Shown: positions 9,409-16,655 of the stretch, piece after piece
Layout of the letters: the number at the start of each line of letters is the position of its first letter
Position numbering within the stretch: the first letter of the stretch is position 1
Source of the DNA: Pedobacter sp. N36a
GTDB lineage: Bacteria; Bacteroidota; Bacteroidia; Sphingobacteriales; Sphingobacteriaceae
Direction: 5' to 3'
DNA length: 64,000 bases
NCBI RefSeq assembly: GCF_014472395.1
Contig: NZ_JACSZW010000006.1
Span: 62,001-126,000, forward strand
Made by a program: the position numbers and the translations under genes
The notes under the pieces: model-generated
The model's database searches: none
Seen by the model: the letters and a program-made list of their open reading frames with translations, nothing else
Told to the model about the DNA's origin: nothing

Positions 9409-9439
9409 TTTCATTTAACCAAAAAGTTAATTACATTTG
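9409..9439 (+). promoter_or_regulatory. Promoter of candidate small RNA
   Basis: TTTC at 9409-9412, then 19 nt, then TACATTTG at 9432-9439, a match to the Bacteroidetes -33/-7 arrangement. The predicted start is near 9445, at the first base pairs of a UUCG hairpin. Confidence 0.55.
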
Positions 9440-9444
9440 GGCTT

Positions 9445-9513
9445 ACCCTTTCGAGGGTATGTTTTTCATAGGTAGATGTAGGGTCGGAAATTTATTTCCG
9501 ATCCTTTTTTTTT
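9445..9513 (+). ncRNA. Candidate free-standing small RNA, about 69 nt
   Basis: Between the sulfatase stop (9355) and the separate ubiX promoter (9564) lies a compact unit: promoter 9409-9439, a 5' hairpin TACCCT-TTCG-AGGGTA at 9444-9459 with a UUCG tetraloop, a single-stranded middle of about 20 nt, and an intrinsic terminator at 9481-9504 (GGGTCGGAAA, loop TTTA, TTTCCGATCC, one G-U pair) followed by nine T. No convincing ORF is inside; a 22-codon frame from the ATG at 9459 runs through the terminator and looks incidental. I do not recognise the RNA family. An alternative is a leader for ubiX, but ubiX has its own promoter after the terminator. Confidence 0.5.
9481..9513 (+). terminator. Strong intrinsic terminator of the small RNA
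   Basis: Ten-pair stem (9481-9490 with 9495-9504), 4-nt loop, directly followed by nine T (9505-9513). It separates the upstream unit from ubiX. Confidence 0.85.
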
Positions 9514-9563
9514 ACAACTGTTTTTAGCTGCTTTAATACAGTACATCGTATCTGTTTTAACTT

Positions 9564-9571
9564 TATCTTTG
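9564..9571 (+). promoter_or_regulatory. TAnnTTTG -7 box of ubiX
   Basis: TATCTTTG ends 8 nt before the ubiX ATG (9580). With the usual 5-7 nt from the box to the start of transcription, the mRNA would have a leader of 0-3 nt. Confidence 0.6.
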
Positions 9572-9579
9572 CTGCTGCT

Positions 9580-10146
9580 ATGGATAAGAAGAAAATCATT
9601 GTTGCCATTACCGGAGCCAGCGGCTCCATCTACGCCAAACTCCTGCTTAATAATTTAATGACCCTTTCTGATCAGATTGAGACGGTAGCTGTTGTGATGT
9701 CCGACAATGCGAAGGAAGTATGGCGCTTTGAACTCGGCAACGAAGACTACGATCGCTACCCTTACAAGTTTTATCCGAAAATGGACTTCAATGCACCTTT
9801 CGCGTCGGGCTCTGCAAAATTTGACACTATGATTATCATTCCATGTTCGATGGGCACCCTTGGCAGAATCGCCCACGGCATCTCCAACGACCTCATCAGC
9901 AGGGCTGCCGATGTAGTCTTAAAAGAACGCAGAAAATTGATCGCTGTAGTGCGTGATACCCCTTTCAGCCTCATTCACATCAATAATCTGAAGATCGTAA
10001 CCGAAGCTGGTGGTATCATTTGTCCGGCAAGTCCTTCGTTTTATTCCCTGCCAAAAACCATCGAAGAGGTGGCGCAGACTGTTGTGAGCCGGGTCATCGA
10101 CCTTGCTGGTCTCCGTCAGGATAGTTACCGCTGGAATGAGGAATAA
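9580..10146 (+). CDS. ubiX: Flavin prenyltransferase UbiX
   Basis: 188 residues, the normal size for UbiX. Motifs seen: the flavin-binding I-T-G-A-S-G-S-I-Y-A at the N-terminus, P-C-S-M-G-T-L-G-R-I-A-H-G-I (near 89-102), and R-D-T-P-F-S (near 124) which contributes to the dimethylallyl phosphate site. UbiX joins dimethylallyl phosphate to reduced FMN to make prenylated FMN, the cofactor of UbiD-type decarboxylases. A UbiD homologue is encoded at 36337-38163 in this window, so the pair is likely to serve quinone biosynthesis. Transcribed alone or with mtaB, though mtaB has its own promoter box. Confidence 0.93.
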   Translation: MDKKKIIVAITGASGSIYAKLLLNNLMTLSDQIETVAVVMSDNAKEVWRFELGNEDYDRYPYKFYPKMDFNAPFASGSAKFDTMIIIPCSMGTLGRIAHGISNDLISRAADVVLKERRKLIAVVRDTPFSLIHINNLKIVTEAGGIICPASPSFYSLPKTIEEVAQTVVSRVIDLAGLRQDSYRWNEE

Positions 10147-10161
10147 TCTCAGCTAAAACCT

Positions 10162-10169
10162 TATCTTTG
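10162..10169 (+). promoter_or_regulatory. TAnnTTTG -7 box of mtaB
   Basis: TATCTTTG ending 31 nt before the mtaB ATG, in the 54-bp gap after ubiX. Confidence 0.5.
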
Positions 10170-10200
10170 CGCATTCTCAAAGAAATTTTATAAGGGCTAA

Positions 10201-11520
10201 ATGAAGAAGGTTGCATTTTATACACTAGGTTGTAAGTTGAATTTTTCAGAAACTTCAACAATAGGAAGGTTATTTACCGATGCCGGATATGCGGTGGTGG
10301 ATTTTACAGCTGGGGCGGACGTATATGTAATCAATACCTGTTCTGTAACGGAGCATGCGGATAAAAAATGTCGCAAGGTAGTTAAAGAGGCCCTGAAATA
10401 TTCTCCTAATGCTTATGTGACGATTGTGGGCTGTTATGCACAGCTGAAACCAGTAGAAATTGCCGAAATTGAAGGCGTGGATATGGTATTGGGTGCTGCA
10501 GAAAAATTCCGTATTGTAGAATATATCTCTGATCTGACGAAACTTCCAAAAGCCGTTATTCATCAGCAAAACATAGAAAAAGTAAATCATAATTTTATTG
10601 CAGCCTATTCAATAGGGGACAGGACACGTACTTTCCTGAAAGTTCAGGACGGCTGTGATTATCCTTGTACCTATTGCACCATTCCTCTGGCACGAGGTGG
10701 AAGTCGTAGTGATACCATCGAAAACGTGGTGAATAGAGCGACACAGATTGCGGAAAGCGGCGTGAAAGAAATTGTGCTTACTGGTGTAAACCTGGGCGAT
10801 TTCGGAATCAGAGATGGCCATAGAGAAGATAAATTCTTTGACCTGGTAAAAGCCCTGGATGAAGTAGAAGGAATCGAAAGAATCCGCATCTCTTCCATCG
10901 AGCCAAACCTGCTCAGCAATGAGATCATTGAATTTGTAGCTACTTCAAAAAGATTTGTACCCCATTTCCATATTCCATTACAATCAGGTTCTAACAAGAT
11001 CCTGGGGTTAATGAAAAGACGTTACCAAAGAGAACTGTATACTGAACGTGTAGCCACCATTAAAGCATTAATTCCAAATTGCTGTATCGGTGTAGATGTG
11101 ATTGTAGGTTTTCCTGGAGAAACACATGAAGATTTTCTGGATACTTACCAGTTCCTAAATGAATTGGAGATTTCTTATTTACACGTCTTCACTTATTCTG
11201 AACGCGAGCAAACCGCTGCGGCAGAAATGAAAGGCGTGGTTGCAGGAAGTACCAGAGCCGACCGCAGTAAAATGCTCCATATCTTATCGGATAAAAAACG
11301 CAGGGCTTTCTATCAATCTCAGATTGGTACCGTAGGCGAAGTGCTTTTCGAAGACGATCAGAAAGATGGTTTCATGCATGGTTTTACGAAAAACTATGTG
11401 AAAGTAAAAGCAAAATACGACCCGGTGATGGTGAATGAGATTAAAAGAGTGAAATTGCTTGAACTTACTGCCGATGGTGAAGTAGAAGTTGCAGAAAGCG
11501 AAGAAGTTTTAGCTCATTAA
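10201..11520 (+). CDS. mtaB: tRNA t6A37 methylthiotransferase MtaB
   Basis: 439 residues. N-terminal MTTase domain has the three cluster cysteines Cys11, Cys47 and Cys78; the radical SAM motif C-D-Y-P-C-T-Y-C gives Cys152, Cys156 and Cys159; a TRAM-like C-terminus ends the protein. MtaB inserts a methylthio group at C2 of N6-threonylcarbamoyladenosine at position 37 of tRNAs reading ANN codons, using two [4Fe-4S] clusters and SAM. Opening K-K-V-A-F-Y-T-L-G-C-K-L-N and the G-C-Y-A-Q motif distinguish it from MiaB and RimO. Followed 32 nt later by lgt on the same strand. The presence of the iron-sulfur carrier nfu a few genes away is compatible but not evidence of linkage. Confidence 0.92.
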   Translation: MKKVAFYTLGCKLNFSETSTIGRLFTDAGYAVVDFTAGADVYVINTCSVTEHADKKCRKVVKEALKYSPNAYVTIVGCYAQLKPVEIAEIEGVDMVLGAAEKFRIVEYISDLTKLPKAVIHQQNIEKVNHNFIAAYSIGDRTRTFLKVQDGCDYPCTYCTIPLARGGSRSDTIENVVNRATQIAESGVKEIVLTGVNLGDFGIRDGHREDKFFDLVKALDEVEGIERIRISSIEPNLLSNEIIEFVATSKRFVPHFHIPLQSGSNKILGLMKRRYQRELYTERVATIKALIPNCCIGVDVIVGFPGETHEDFLDTYQFLNELEISYLHVFTYSEREQTAAAEMKGVVAGSTRADRSKMLHILSDKKRRAFYQSQIGTVGEVLFEDDQKDGFMHGFTKNYVKVKAKYDPVMVNEIKRVKLLELTADGEVEVAESEEVLAH

Positions 11521-11552
11521 TCTTATATTCGCATAAAAACCTTTCTAAAAGT

Positions 11553-12707
11553 ATGTTTCCAACCGTATCCCATTTTATAGAATATCTTTTCGGTGTTCAG
11601 ATACCTCTTCCTTTCAATACCTTCGGTGTTTTTGTAGCATTAGCTTTCATTGCAGGTTACTGGGCATTTACAGAAGAATTTAGACGTAAAGAAGCCTTGG
11701 GGATCATCCATCCGATTAAGAAATACATTACTGTAGGAAAACCTGCTACCACCTTAGAACTGTTCTATAACGGTATTTTTGGCTTCCTGATCGGTTATAA
11801 ACTGGTTTACGCGTTATTAAATTATAAGCTGTTTGTGAGCGATGCCCAAACGGTATTGCTTTCTACAAAAGGCAGCCTTTTAGGTGGTCTGTTTTTTGCA
11901 GGCTTATTTGCTTACTGGGATCATAAAGAGAAAAACAGGGTTAAATTACCGGCACCAAAAACCGTAGAAGTGATCCAGCATCCTTATGAGCTGATGGGCA
12001 ATATGATTGTCTGGGCAGCAGTATGGGGATTCCTTGGTGCGAAAATATTTGATAATCTGGAACACTGGGATACCTTCGTACAAGATCCAATCGGTGGTTT
12101 GCTTTCTTTCAGTGGGTTGACCTTTTATGGTGGCTTGATTTGCGGTGGTGCTGCGGTGCTATACATTGCTAAAAAGAACAATATTAAAGTATTGCACATG
12201 CTGGACATTGGTGGTCCGGGAATGATGCTGGCTTATGCTGTTGGCCGTATCGGCTGTCAGATGTCGGGAGATGGAGATTGGGGAATTGACAACCTGAATC
12301 CTAAACCGGTAAGCTGGCTGCCAGACTGGCTATGGGCTTATACTTACCCTAATAACGTGGCCAATGAAGGTATTCCTATTCCGGGCTGTGTCGGTAAATT
12401 CTGTCATGAATTGGCAAATCCGGTCTATCCAACCCCAATTTATGAGGTGATCGTTTGCTTTATCTTATTCTTCATCCTTTGGAAAGTCCGCACCAGAATT
12501 AAAATTCCTGGTATGATGTTTGGAATTTACCTGATGCTGAATGGTCTGGAAAGATTCTTTATCGAATTGATCCGTGTGAATACCAAATACGATGTGGCTG
12601 GCATCCGCTTTACTCAGGCAGAATTGATTTCCAGTATATTATTTCTATCCGGTTTGCTGCTGGTTCTATATTCTGTGAGGAATAAAGAAAAGCTGGCGAG
12701 CTATTAA
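11553..12707 (+). CDS. lgt: Prolipoprotein diacylglyceryl transferase Lgt
   Basis: 384 residues, longer than proteobacterial Lgt but usual for Bacteroidetes. Several hydrophobic segments span the inner membrane. The signature A-V-G-R-I-G-C-Q-M-S-G-D-G-D-W-G (around 227-242) matches the Lgt motif with its essential Arg and Asp. It transfers diacylglycerol from phosphatidylglycerol to the lipobox cysteine of lipoprotein precursors, the first step for the many lipoproteins in this window. Four-gene run mtaB-lgt-phosphatase with short gaps (32 and 10 nt) suggests an operon. Confidence 0.92.
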   Translation: MFPTVSHFIEYLFGVQIPLPFNTFGVFVALAFIAGYWAFTEEFRRKEALGIIHPIKKYITVGKPATTLELFYNGIFGFLIGYKLVYALLNYKLFVSDAQTVLLSTKGSLLGGLFFAGLFAYWDHKEKNRVKLPAPKTVEVIQHPYELMGNMIVWAAVWGFLGAKIFDNLEHWDTFVQDPIGGLLSFSGLTFYGGLICGGAAVLYIAKKNNIKVLHMLDIGGPGMMLAYAVGRIGCQMSGDGDWGIDNLNPKPVSWLPDWLWAYTYPNNVANEGIPIPGCVGKFCHELANPVYPTPIYEVIVCFILFFILWKVRTRIKIPGMMFGIYLMLNGLERFFIELIRVNTKYDVAGIRFTQAELISSILFLSGLLLVLYSVRNKEKLASY

Positions 12708-12717
12708 AATATAAGAT

Positions 12718-13506
12718 TTGAATTACGAATTACTTTGTTCTAAAGTTGTAGCCATTGCCCGTTTAACCGGCAATTTTATCCGCAGGGAGTCCATGAATTT
12801 TGACGCGAATGCGGTAGAAATTAAAGGACTCAACGACCTGGTTTCTTACGTAGATAAAAATGCCGAAAAGCAATTGGTGAGGAATCTGGTAAAATTGATT
12901 CCTGAAGCTGGCTTTATTACAGAGGAGGAGACCTTAAATACAACCGGTGCAGTTTTCAACTGGATTATCGATCCTTTAGATGGGACGACCAACTTTATCC
13001 ATGGTCTGCCTACTTATGCGATCAGCATTGCCCTTTATGAGGACGGACAGCCGGTGATTGGTGTCGTCTATGAAATCAACAGGGGAGAGATGTTCTCTAC
13101 TTATAAAGGTGGAGCGGCTTACCTGAACAACAAAGAAATTTCGGTATCTAAGCGTACTTCCTTAAGCGAAACTTTAATCGGAACGGGTTTCCCGTACTAT
13201 CAGTTTGAGAAGCAGGAGGCCTATATGCAATTGCTTTCAGAAATGATGCGCAGCTGTCATGCTTTAAGAAGAATTGGCTCAGCGGCCACTGATTTAGCTT
13301 ATGTGGCTTGCGGTAGGTTTGATGGCTTCTTTGAATACAACCTGAATTCCTGGGATGTGGCTGCGGGTGCTTATCTGGTGCAGCAAGCGGGAGGGAATAT
13401 CCTTAATTTTTCTGGCGGTACAGAGTTTATTCAGCAGCGCGAGATCCTAGCTACGAATGGGAATATCGATGGAGCGCTATTGTCGATTATGGCCAGACAC
13501 TTCTAA
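12718..13506 (+). CDS. Inositol monophosphatase family protein (SuhB-like)
   Basis: 262 residues from a TTG start at 12718; no ATG lies nearby in frame upstream, and the first residues already match the family, so TTG is chosen. Metal-binding motifs are complete: E-E-E-T (about 69-72), D-P-L-D-G-T-T-N-F (Asp85, Asp88) and W-D-V-A-A-G near residue 215. These Mg-dependent phosphatases act on inositol-1-phosphate or related sugar phosphates, and some members bind ribosomal or transcription complexes. Located 10 nt after lgt. The natural substrate is uncertain; CysQ is a related alternative, though the D-P-L-D-G-T-T wording fits SuhB better. Confidence 0.85.
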   Translation: MNYELLCSKVVAIARLTGNFIRRESMNFDANAVEIKGLNDLVSYVDKNAEKQLVRNLVKLIPEAGFITEEETLNTTGAVFNWIIDPLDGTTNFIHGLPTYAISIALYEDGQPVIGVVYEINRGEMFSTYKGGAAYLNNKEISVSKRTSLSETLIGTGFPYYQFEKQEAYMQLLSEMMRSCHALRRIGSAATDLAYVACGRFDGFFEYNLNSWDVAAGAYLVQQAGGNILNFSGGTEFIQQREILATNGNIDGALLSIMARHF

Positions 13507-13526
13507 ACAAAAACATTTAAAAGATG

Positions 13527-13573
13527 ATACGAGAAAAGGCCCTGATTGATAAAATCAAGGCCTTTTCTCGTAT
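13527..13573. terminator. Bidirectional terminator between the phosphatase and nfu genes
   Basis: Long hairpin: ATACGAGAAAAGGCC on the left (13527-13541) pairs with GGCCTTTTCTCGTAT on the right (13559-13573), continuing inward after one C-A mismatch. It sits 20 nt after one stop codon and 16 nt from the other. Confidence 0.8.
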
Positions 13574-13588
13574 ATGCTGATCTGGTGC

Positions 13589-14140
13589 TTATAAAGCTTC
13601 AGATACGACTTCTTTCACTTCAGGAACCATACGCTGTAATAAATTCTGGATACCAGATTTTAACGTAATGGTAGAAGATGGACATCCACTGCATGAACCT
13701 CTAAGTTCTACAGTAACCACACCTTCGTCAAATGATTTATAGCTGATTGCACCACCATCCTGCTCTACTGCCGGACGAACATAGTCGTGCAGGATTTGCT
13801 GGATTTTGATTTCGATATCTGTTCCAGTGAATGCTGGAGCAGCTTCGTCAGTTTCTTCTTTGATTTTATATTCTGATTCTACCGCACCTTTTACGAATTC
13901 TTTTAGGATTGGCTCAATATCTGGCCATTCCGCATCTTCGGTCTTGGTAATCGTGACAAAGTTACTTGCAAAAAAAACGCCGTTTACAAAGTTGAACTTG
14001 AACAGTTCCTTTGCAAAAGGAGATAGCTCAGCACTCTCTTTAGTCGCAAAATCTTCGCTGCCGTTGATCAATAATTTATTGACCATGAATTTCATGGTGG
14101 CAGGGTTAGGGGTTTGTTCTGTATATACGTTGATCGTCAT
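13589..14140 (-). CDS. Nfu-type iron-sulfur cluster carrier
   Basis: 183 residues with two domains: an N-terminal Nfu_N domain (about 1-90; T-P-N-P-A-T-M-K-F is its hallmark) and a C-terminal NifU-like domain containing C-S-G-C-P-S-S with Cys150 and Cys153, which bind a [4Fe-4S] cluster at a dimer interface. Such carriers deliver clusters from the SUF machinery to apoproteins. The linker (95-105) is Glu/Ala-rich. Single gene, convergent with the phosphatase gene. Family assignment is secure; target proteins are unknown. Confidence 0.9.
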   Translation of the reverse strand: MTINVYTEQTPNPATMKFMVNKLLINGSEDFATKESAELSPFAKELFKFNFVNGVFFASNFVTITKTEDAEWPDIEPILKEFVKGAVESEYKIKEETDEAAPAFTGTDIEIKIQQILHDYVRPAVEQDGGAISYKSFDEGVVTVELRGSCSGCPSSTITLKSGIQNLLQRMVPEVKEVVSEAL

Positions 14141-14217
14141 TGTCTTTTTTTCTTACAAAAATAAATAATTCAAAGCTGCAAATTACGTTGTCGATGTCTG
14201 TTTTAGGTCATTAATTC

Positions 14218-15564
14218 CTAGAACACACCCGTATAGTTAAATGGCGTAATTTTCTTTAGTTCTGTTTTTATTGTGTCGTTTACCGCTAAACCATCAATAA
14301 AGGTAGCCATGGTATCCGCGGTGATCTTTTGATTGGTACGAGTCAGGTCTTTTAAAGCCTCGTATGGGTTCGGGTAAGCTTCTCTTCTCAACACGGTTTG
14401 AATTGCTTCTGCAACCACTGCCCAGTTGTTTTCCAAATCAGCGGCAATCGCATCATTGTTCAGAATAATTTTGTTTAATCCTTTAAGGGTAGAAGCCATC
14501 GCGATTACCGTATGTGCCATAGGAACACCTACATTTCTCAATACAGTTGAATCCGTAAGGTCTCTTTGTAAACGGGAGATTGGTAATTTTGCAGCGAAGA
14601 ATTCAAATAAAGCATTTGCTAATCCTGCATTTCCTTCTGCGTTTTCAAAATCAATCGGATTTACTTTATGCGGCATAGCCGATGAACCCACTTCTCCTTC
14701 TTTAATTCTTTGTTTGAAGTAGTTTTTAGAAATGTAAGCCCAGATGTCCCGATCAAGATCGATAATGATGTTGTTGATGCGTTTCAAAGCGTCACATTGT
14801 GCTGCAAACTGATCGTAATGTTCAATCTGAGTGGTATGCTGTGCACGTGACAATCCCAATACTTCGTTCACGAAGTGGTTAGAGAAATCTACCCAGTTTA
14901 CATTAGGATAAGCAATGTGGTGTGCATTGAAATTACCTGTAGCACCACCAAATTTTGCGCTGTTAGGGATGTTTTTTAAGTTATTTAACTGGATTTCCAA
15001 ACGTTCCGCAAATACCAGGAATTCTTTACCCAATTTAGTAGGCGAAGCTGGTTGTCCATGCGTAAATGCCAACAATGGAACAGTTGCCCATTCTGCAGCC
15101 AGTTCTTTAATCTTGCTAATTAAGTTGCTGATGTTTGGATAATATACTTCGTTTAATGCTAGCTTAAATGTATATGGAATAGCCGTATTGTTGATGTCCT
15201 GAGAAGTTAATCCAAAATGGATAAATTCTTTGTAATCCTGAAAGCCTAAATCGTCAAATTGTTTTTTGATGAAGTATTCAACCGCTTTTACATCATGGTT
15301 GGTTACTTTTTCCGTGTCTTTAATCTCCTGTGCATGTACATCTGAGAATTGCTCATGAATCAGACGTAATTTACTGTAATTGGATTTATCAAATTTCGCT
15401 AATCCTGGTAATCCGATTTCACATAGTGAAATGAAATACTCTACTTCCACATATACCCTGTATTTAATTAAGGCAGATTCAGAAAAGTACTTAGACAGGC
15501 TTTCAGTTGTATTTCTATAACGGCCATCTATTGGAGATATAGCTTGTAATGGTGATAAATTCAT
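14218..15564 (-). CDS. purB: Adenylosuccinate lyase
   Basis: 448 residues. The fumarase/aspartase-superfamily signature G-S-S-A-M-P-H-K-V-N-P (around residue 290) is present, with the N-terminal S-P-I-D-G-R-Y-R typical of PurB and the T-S-Q-D-I-N-N-T segment near 125. PurB splits fumarate from SAICAR and from adenylosuccinate in purine biosynthesis, as a cytoplasmic homotetramer. Single gene on the minus strand with a 139-bp gap upstream to the terminator of the next gene. Confidence 0.95.
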   Translation of the reverse strand: MNLSPLQAISPIDGRYRNTTESLSKYFSESALIKYRVYVEVEYFISLCEIGLPGLAKFDKSNYSKLRLIHEQFSDVHAQEIKDTEKVTNHDVKAVEYFIKKQFDDLGFQDYKEFIHFGLTSQDINNTAIPYTFKLALNEVYYPNISNLISKIKELAAEWATVPLLAFTHGQPASPTKLGKEFLVFAERLEIQLNNLKNIPNSAKFGGATGNFNAHHIAYPNVNWVDFSNHFVNEVLGLSRAQHTTQIEHYDQFAAQCDALKRINNIIIDLDRDIWAYISKNYFKQRIKEGEVGSSAMPHKVNPIDFENAEGNAGLANALFEFFAAKLPISRLQRDLTDSTVLRNVGVPMAHTVIAMASTLKGLNKIILNNDAIAADLENNWAVVAEAIQTVLRREAYPNPYEALKDLTRTNQKITADTMATFIDGLAVNDTIKTELKKITPFNYTGVF

Positions 15565-15651
15565 GGATATTAAGATTGTTTACGGTCGCGAAGTTACGGA
15601 TTATTAGCCGTTTTTGGGAATGGAAGCCTGGCTAATTGAATTTCAGGGCAT

Positions 15652-15687
15652 AAAAAAAGGCCTTGGAATAGTCCAAGGCCTTTTTTT
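15652..15687 (-). terminator. Intrinsic terminator of lipoprotein gene 1
   Basis: GGCCTTGGA (15659-15667), loop ATAG, TCCAAGGCC (15672-15680), flanked by seven A on the left and seven T on the right; lies 17 nt after the stop in the minus direction. Confidence 0.88.
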
Positions 15688-15703
15688 ATGAAGTTAATTA
15701 AAA

Positions 15704-15916
15704 CTAGTGAGCAGCTGGTTTAGCAGTTTCAGTAGTAGTTTTAACAACTGTATCTTTTACTGTAGTATCCACAACTGAAGTATCAACAGTAGTCACAACA
15801 GCACCTGAGTCAGTTAATGTAGTGTCAGTTGATTCACCTTTTTTCTCTGATGAACAAGCTGCTACTGATAAAGTGATTGCTAATGCTGCGAAACCTAATT
15901 TAAATGCGTTTTTCAT
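15704..15916 (-). CDS. Small Thr/Val/Asp-rich lipoprotein, copy 1
   Basis: 70 residues from the ATG at 15914-15916. A longer in-frame reading to 16015 has no signal peptide and crosses the promoter-like element, so it is rejected. The signal peptide ends in the lipobox V-A-A-C (Cys21). The mature part is charged near the anchor (S-S-E-K-K-G-E-S) then low-complexity Thr/Val/Asp, with D-T-T at 31 and 50 and D-T-V at 55. Residues 1-46 are identical to copy 2 (16231-16446). No known domain; I do not recognise a function. Its promoter-like element is shared with copy 2 and with the adjacent sigma gene, suggesting it is a stress or envelope target of that sigma factor. Confidence 0.85.
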   Translation of the reverse strand: MKNAFKLGFAALAITLSVAACSSEKKGESTDTTLTDSGAVVTTVDTSVVDTTVKDTVVKTTTETAKPAAH

Positions 15917-15952
15917 TATATTTTGTTTAAATGTTAAATAATCAATTTTGTA

Positions 15953-15983
15953 GATTAATACCCTATATCCAAAAAGGTAACCC
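15953..15983 (-). promoter_or_regulatory. Shared bipartite element, lipoprotein 1 copy
   Basis: On the minus strand: GGGTTACC (15983-15976), 14 nt, GTATTAATC (15961-15953). The downstream end is 36 nt from the ATG, a distance fitting a promoter with a leader of about 30 nt. Identical architecture to the other two copies. Confidence 0.75.
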
Positions 15984-16178
15984 AGGTAATCCAATTTATT
16001 TTTATTTTTTTTCAAATATATTTTTCAAGTCCTGAAATCAGGGAGAAAGTAGGGCGGTATTTGCACCCGAACACTTTCTGGTCTTTTTCATCCTGAAATT
16101 ATTTGACTTTTTTTGGAAAAAAAATGCTGAAAAACTTTTACTTACTCAGTTTAACGGCGTAAGAAATATAAATGCAAC

Positions 16179-16212
16179 AAAAAAGGTGCTGGATTGCTCC
16201 AGCACCTTTTTT
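16179..16212 (-). terminator. Intrinsic terminator of lipoprotein gene 2
   Basis: GGTGCTGGA (16185-16193), loop TTGC, TCCAGCACC (16198-16206), six A on the left and six T on the right. Same geometry as copy 1 but a different stem sequence. Confidence 0.88.
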
Positions 16213-16230
16213 GTGATTAGCCTTTTGAGC

Positions 16231-16446
16231 TTATTTTTTAGTTACAGTGTCAGTAGCAACAGTTGTAGTTTTTACAGTAGTATCTTTTACTGTAGTATCA
16301 ACAACGTTAGTGTCAACTGTAGTAACAACAGCACCTGAATCAGTTAATGTAGTATCAGTTGATTCACCTTTTTTTTCTGATGAACAAGCTGCTACTGATA
16401 AAGTGATTGCTAAAGCTGCAAAGCCTAATTTAAATGCGTTTTTCAT
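16231..16446 (-). CDS. Small Thr/Val/Asp-rich lipoprotein, copy 2
   Basis: 71 residues, lipobox cysteine Cys21, identical to copy 1 through residue 46 and diverging at the C-terminus (ends in T-V-T-K-K rather than K-P-A-A-H). It carries D-T-T at 31, 50 and 55 and D-T-V at 66. Tandem arrangement, matching promoters and high identity indicate a fairly recent local duplication. As with copy 1 the function is unknown. It is the copy nearest the divergent sigma gene; the 207-bp gap holds both genes' GGGTTACC elements facing each other. Confidence 0.85.
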   Translation of the reverse strand: MKNAFKLGFAALAITLSVAACSSEKKGESTDTTLTDSGAVVTTVDTNVVDTTVKDTTVKTTTVATDTVTKK

Positions 16447-16481
16447 TATAATTCTATTTTAAATAATTAATTAATTTTGCT

Positions 16482-16512
16482 GATTAATACCTGAAAGATT
16501 AAAAGGTAACCC
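16482..16512 (-). promoter_or_regulatory. Shared bipartite element, lipoprotein 2 copy
   Basis: Minus strand GGGTTACC (16512-16505), 14 nt, GTATTAATC (16490-16482), ending 35 nt before the ATG. Spacer sequence differs from copy 1 while both boxes are identical. Confidence 0.75.
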
Positions 16513-16624
16513 GAGCAATTCAAAAAAAAATAAAATATTTTTATTTGACGAATTTGGAGCAGTTGACGTTTAGTAAGGTAATAAGGGAAAGATCAGAAAA
16601 AAGTATTTTTTTTTGGTTAACATT

Positions 16625-16655
16625 GGGTTACCATTCACGTATAAATGTATTAATT
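16625..16655 (+). promoter_or_regulatory. Shared bipartite element, sigma-gene copy
   Basis: Plus strand GGGTTACC (16625-16632), 14 nt, GTATTAATT (16647-16655). The right box overlaps the TTG start codon of the sigma gene (16654-16656), unlike the two lipoprotein copies where it lies 35-36 nt upstream of the ATG. Confidence 0.7.

Noticed and set aside
16247-16462. 71-codon plus-strand frame antisense to lipoprotein 2
   Set aside because: Its Val/Ser/Thr-rich product is the mirror of the Thr/Val/Asp repeat in the real gene; no signal, no separate promoter, and it would run into the lipoprotein promoter.
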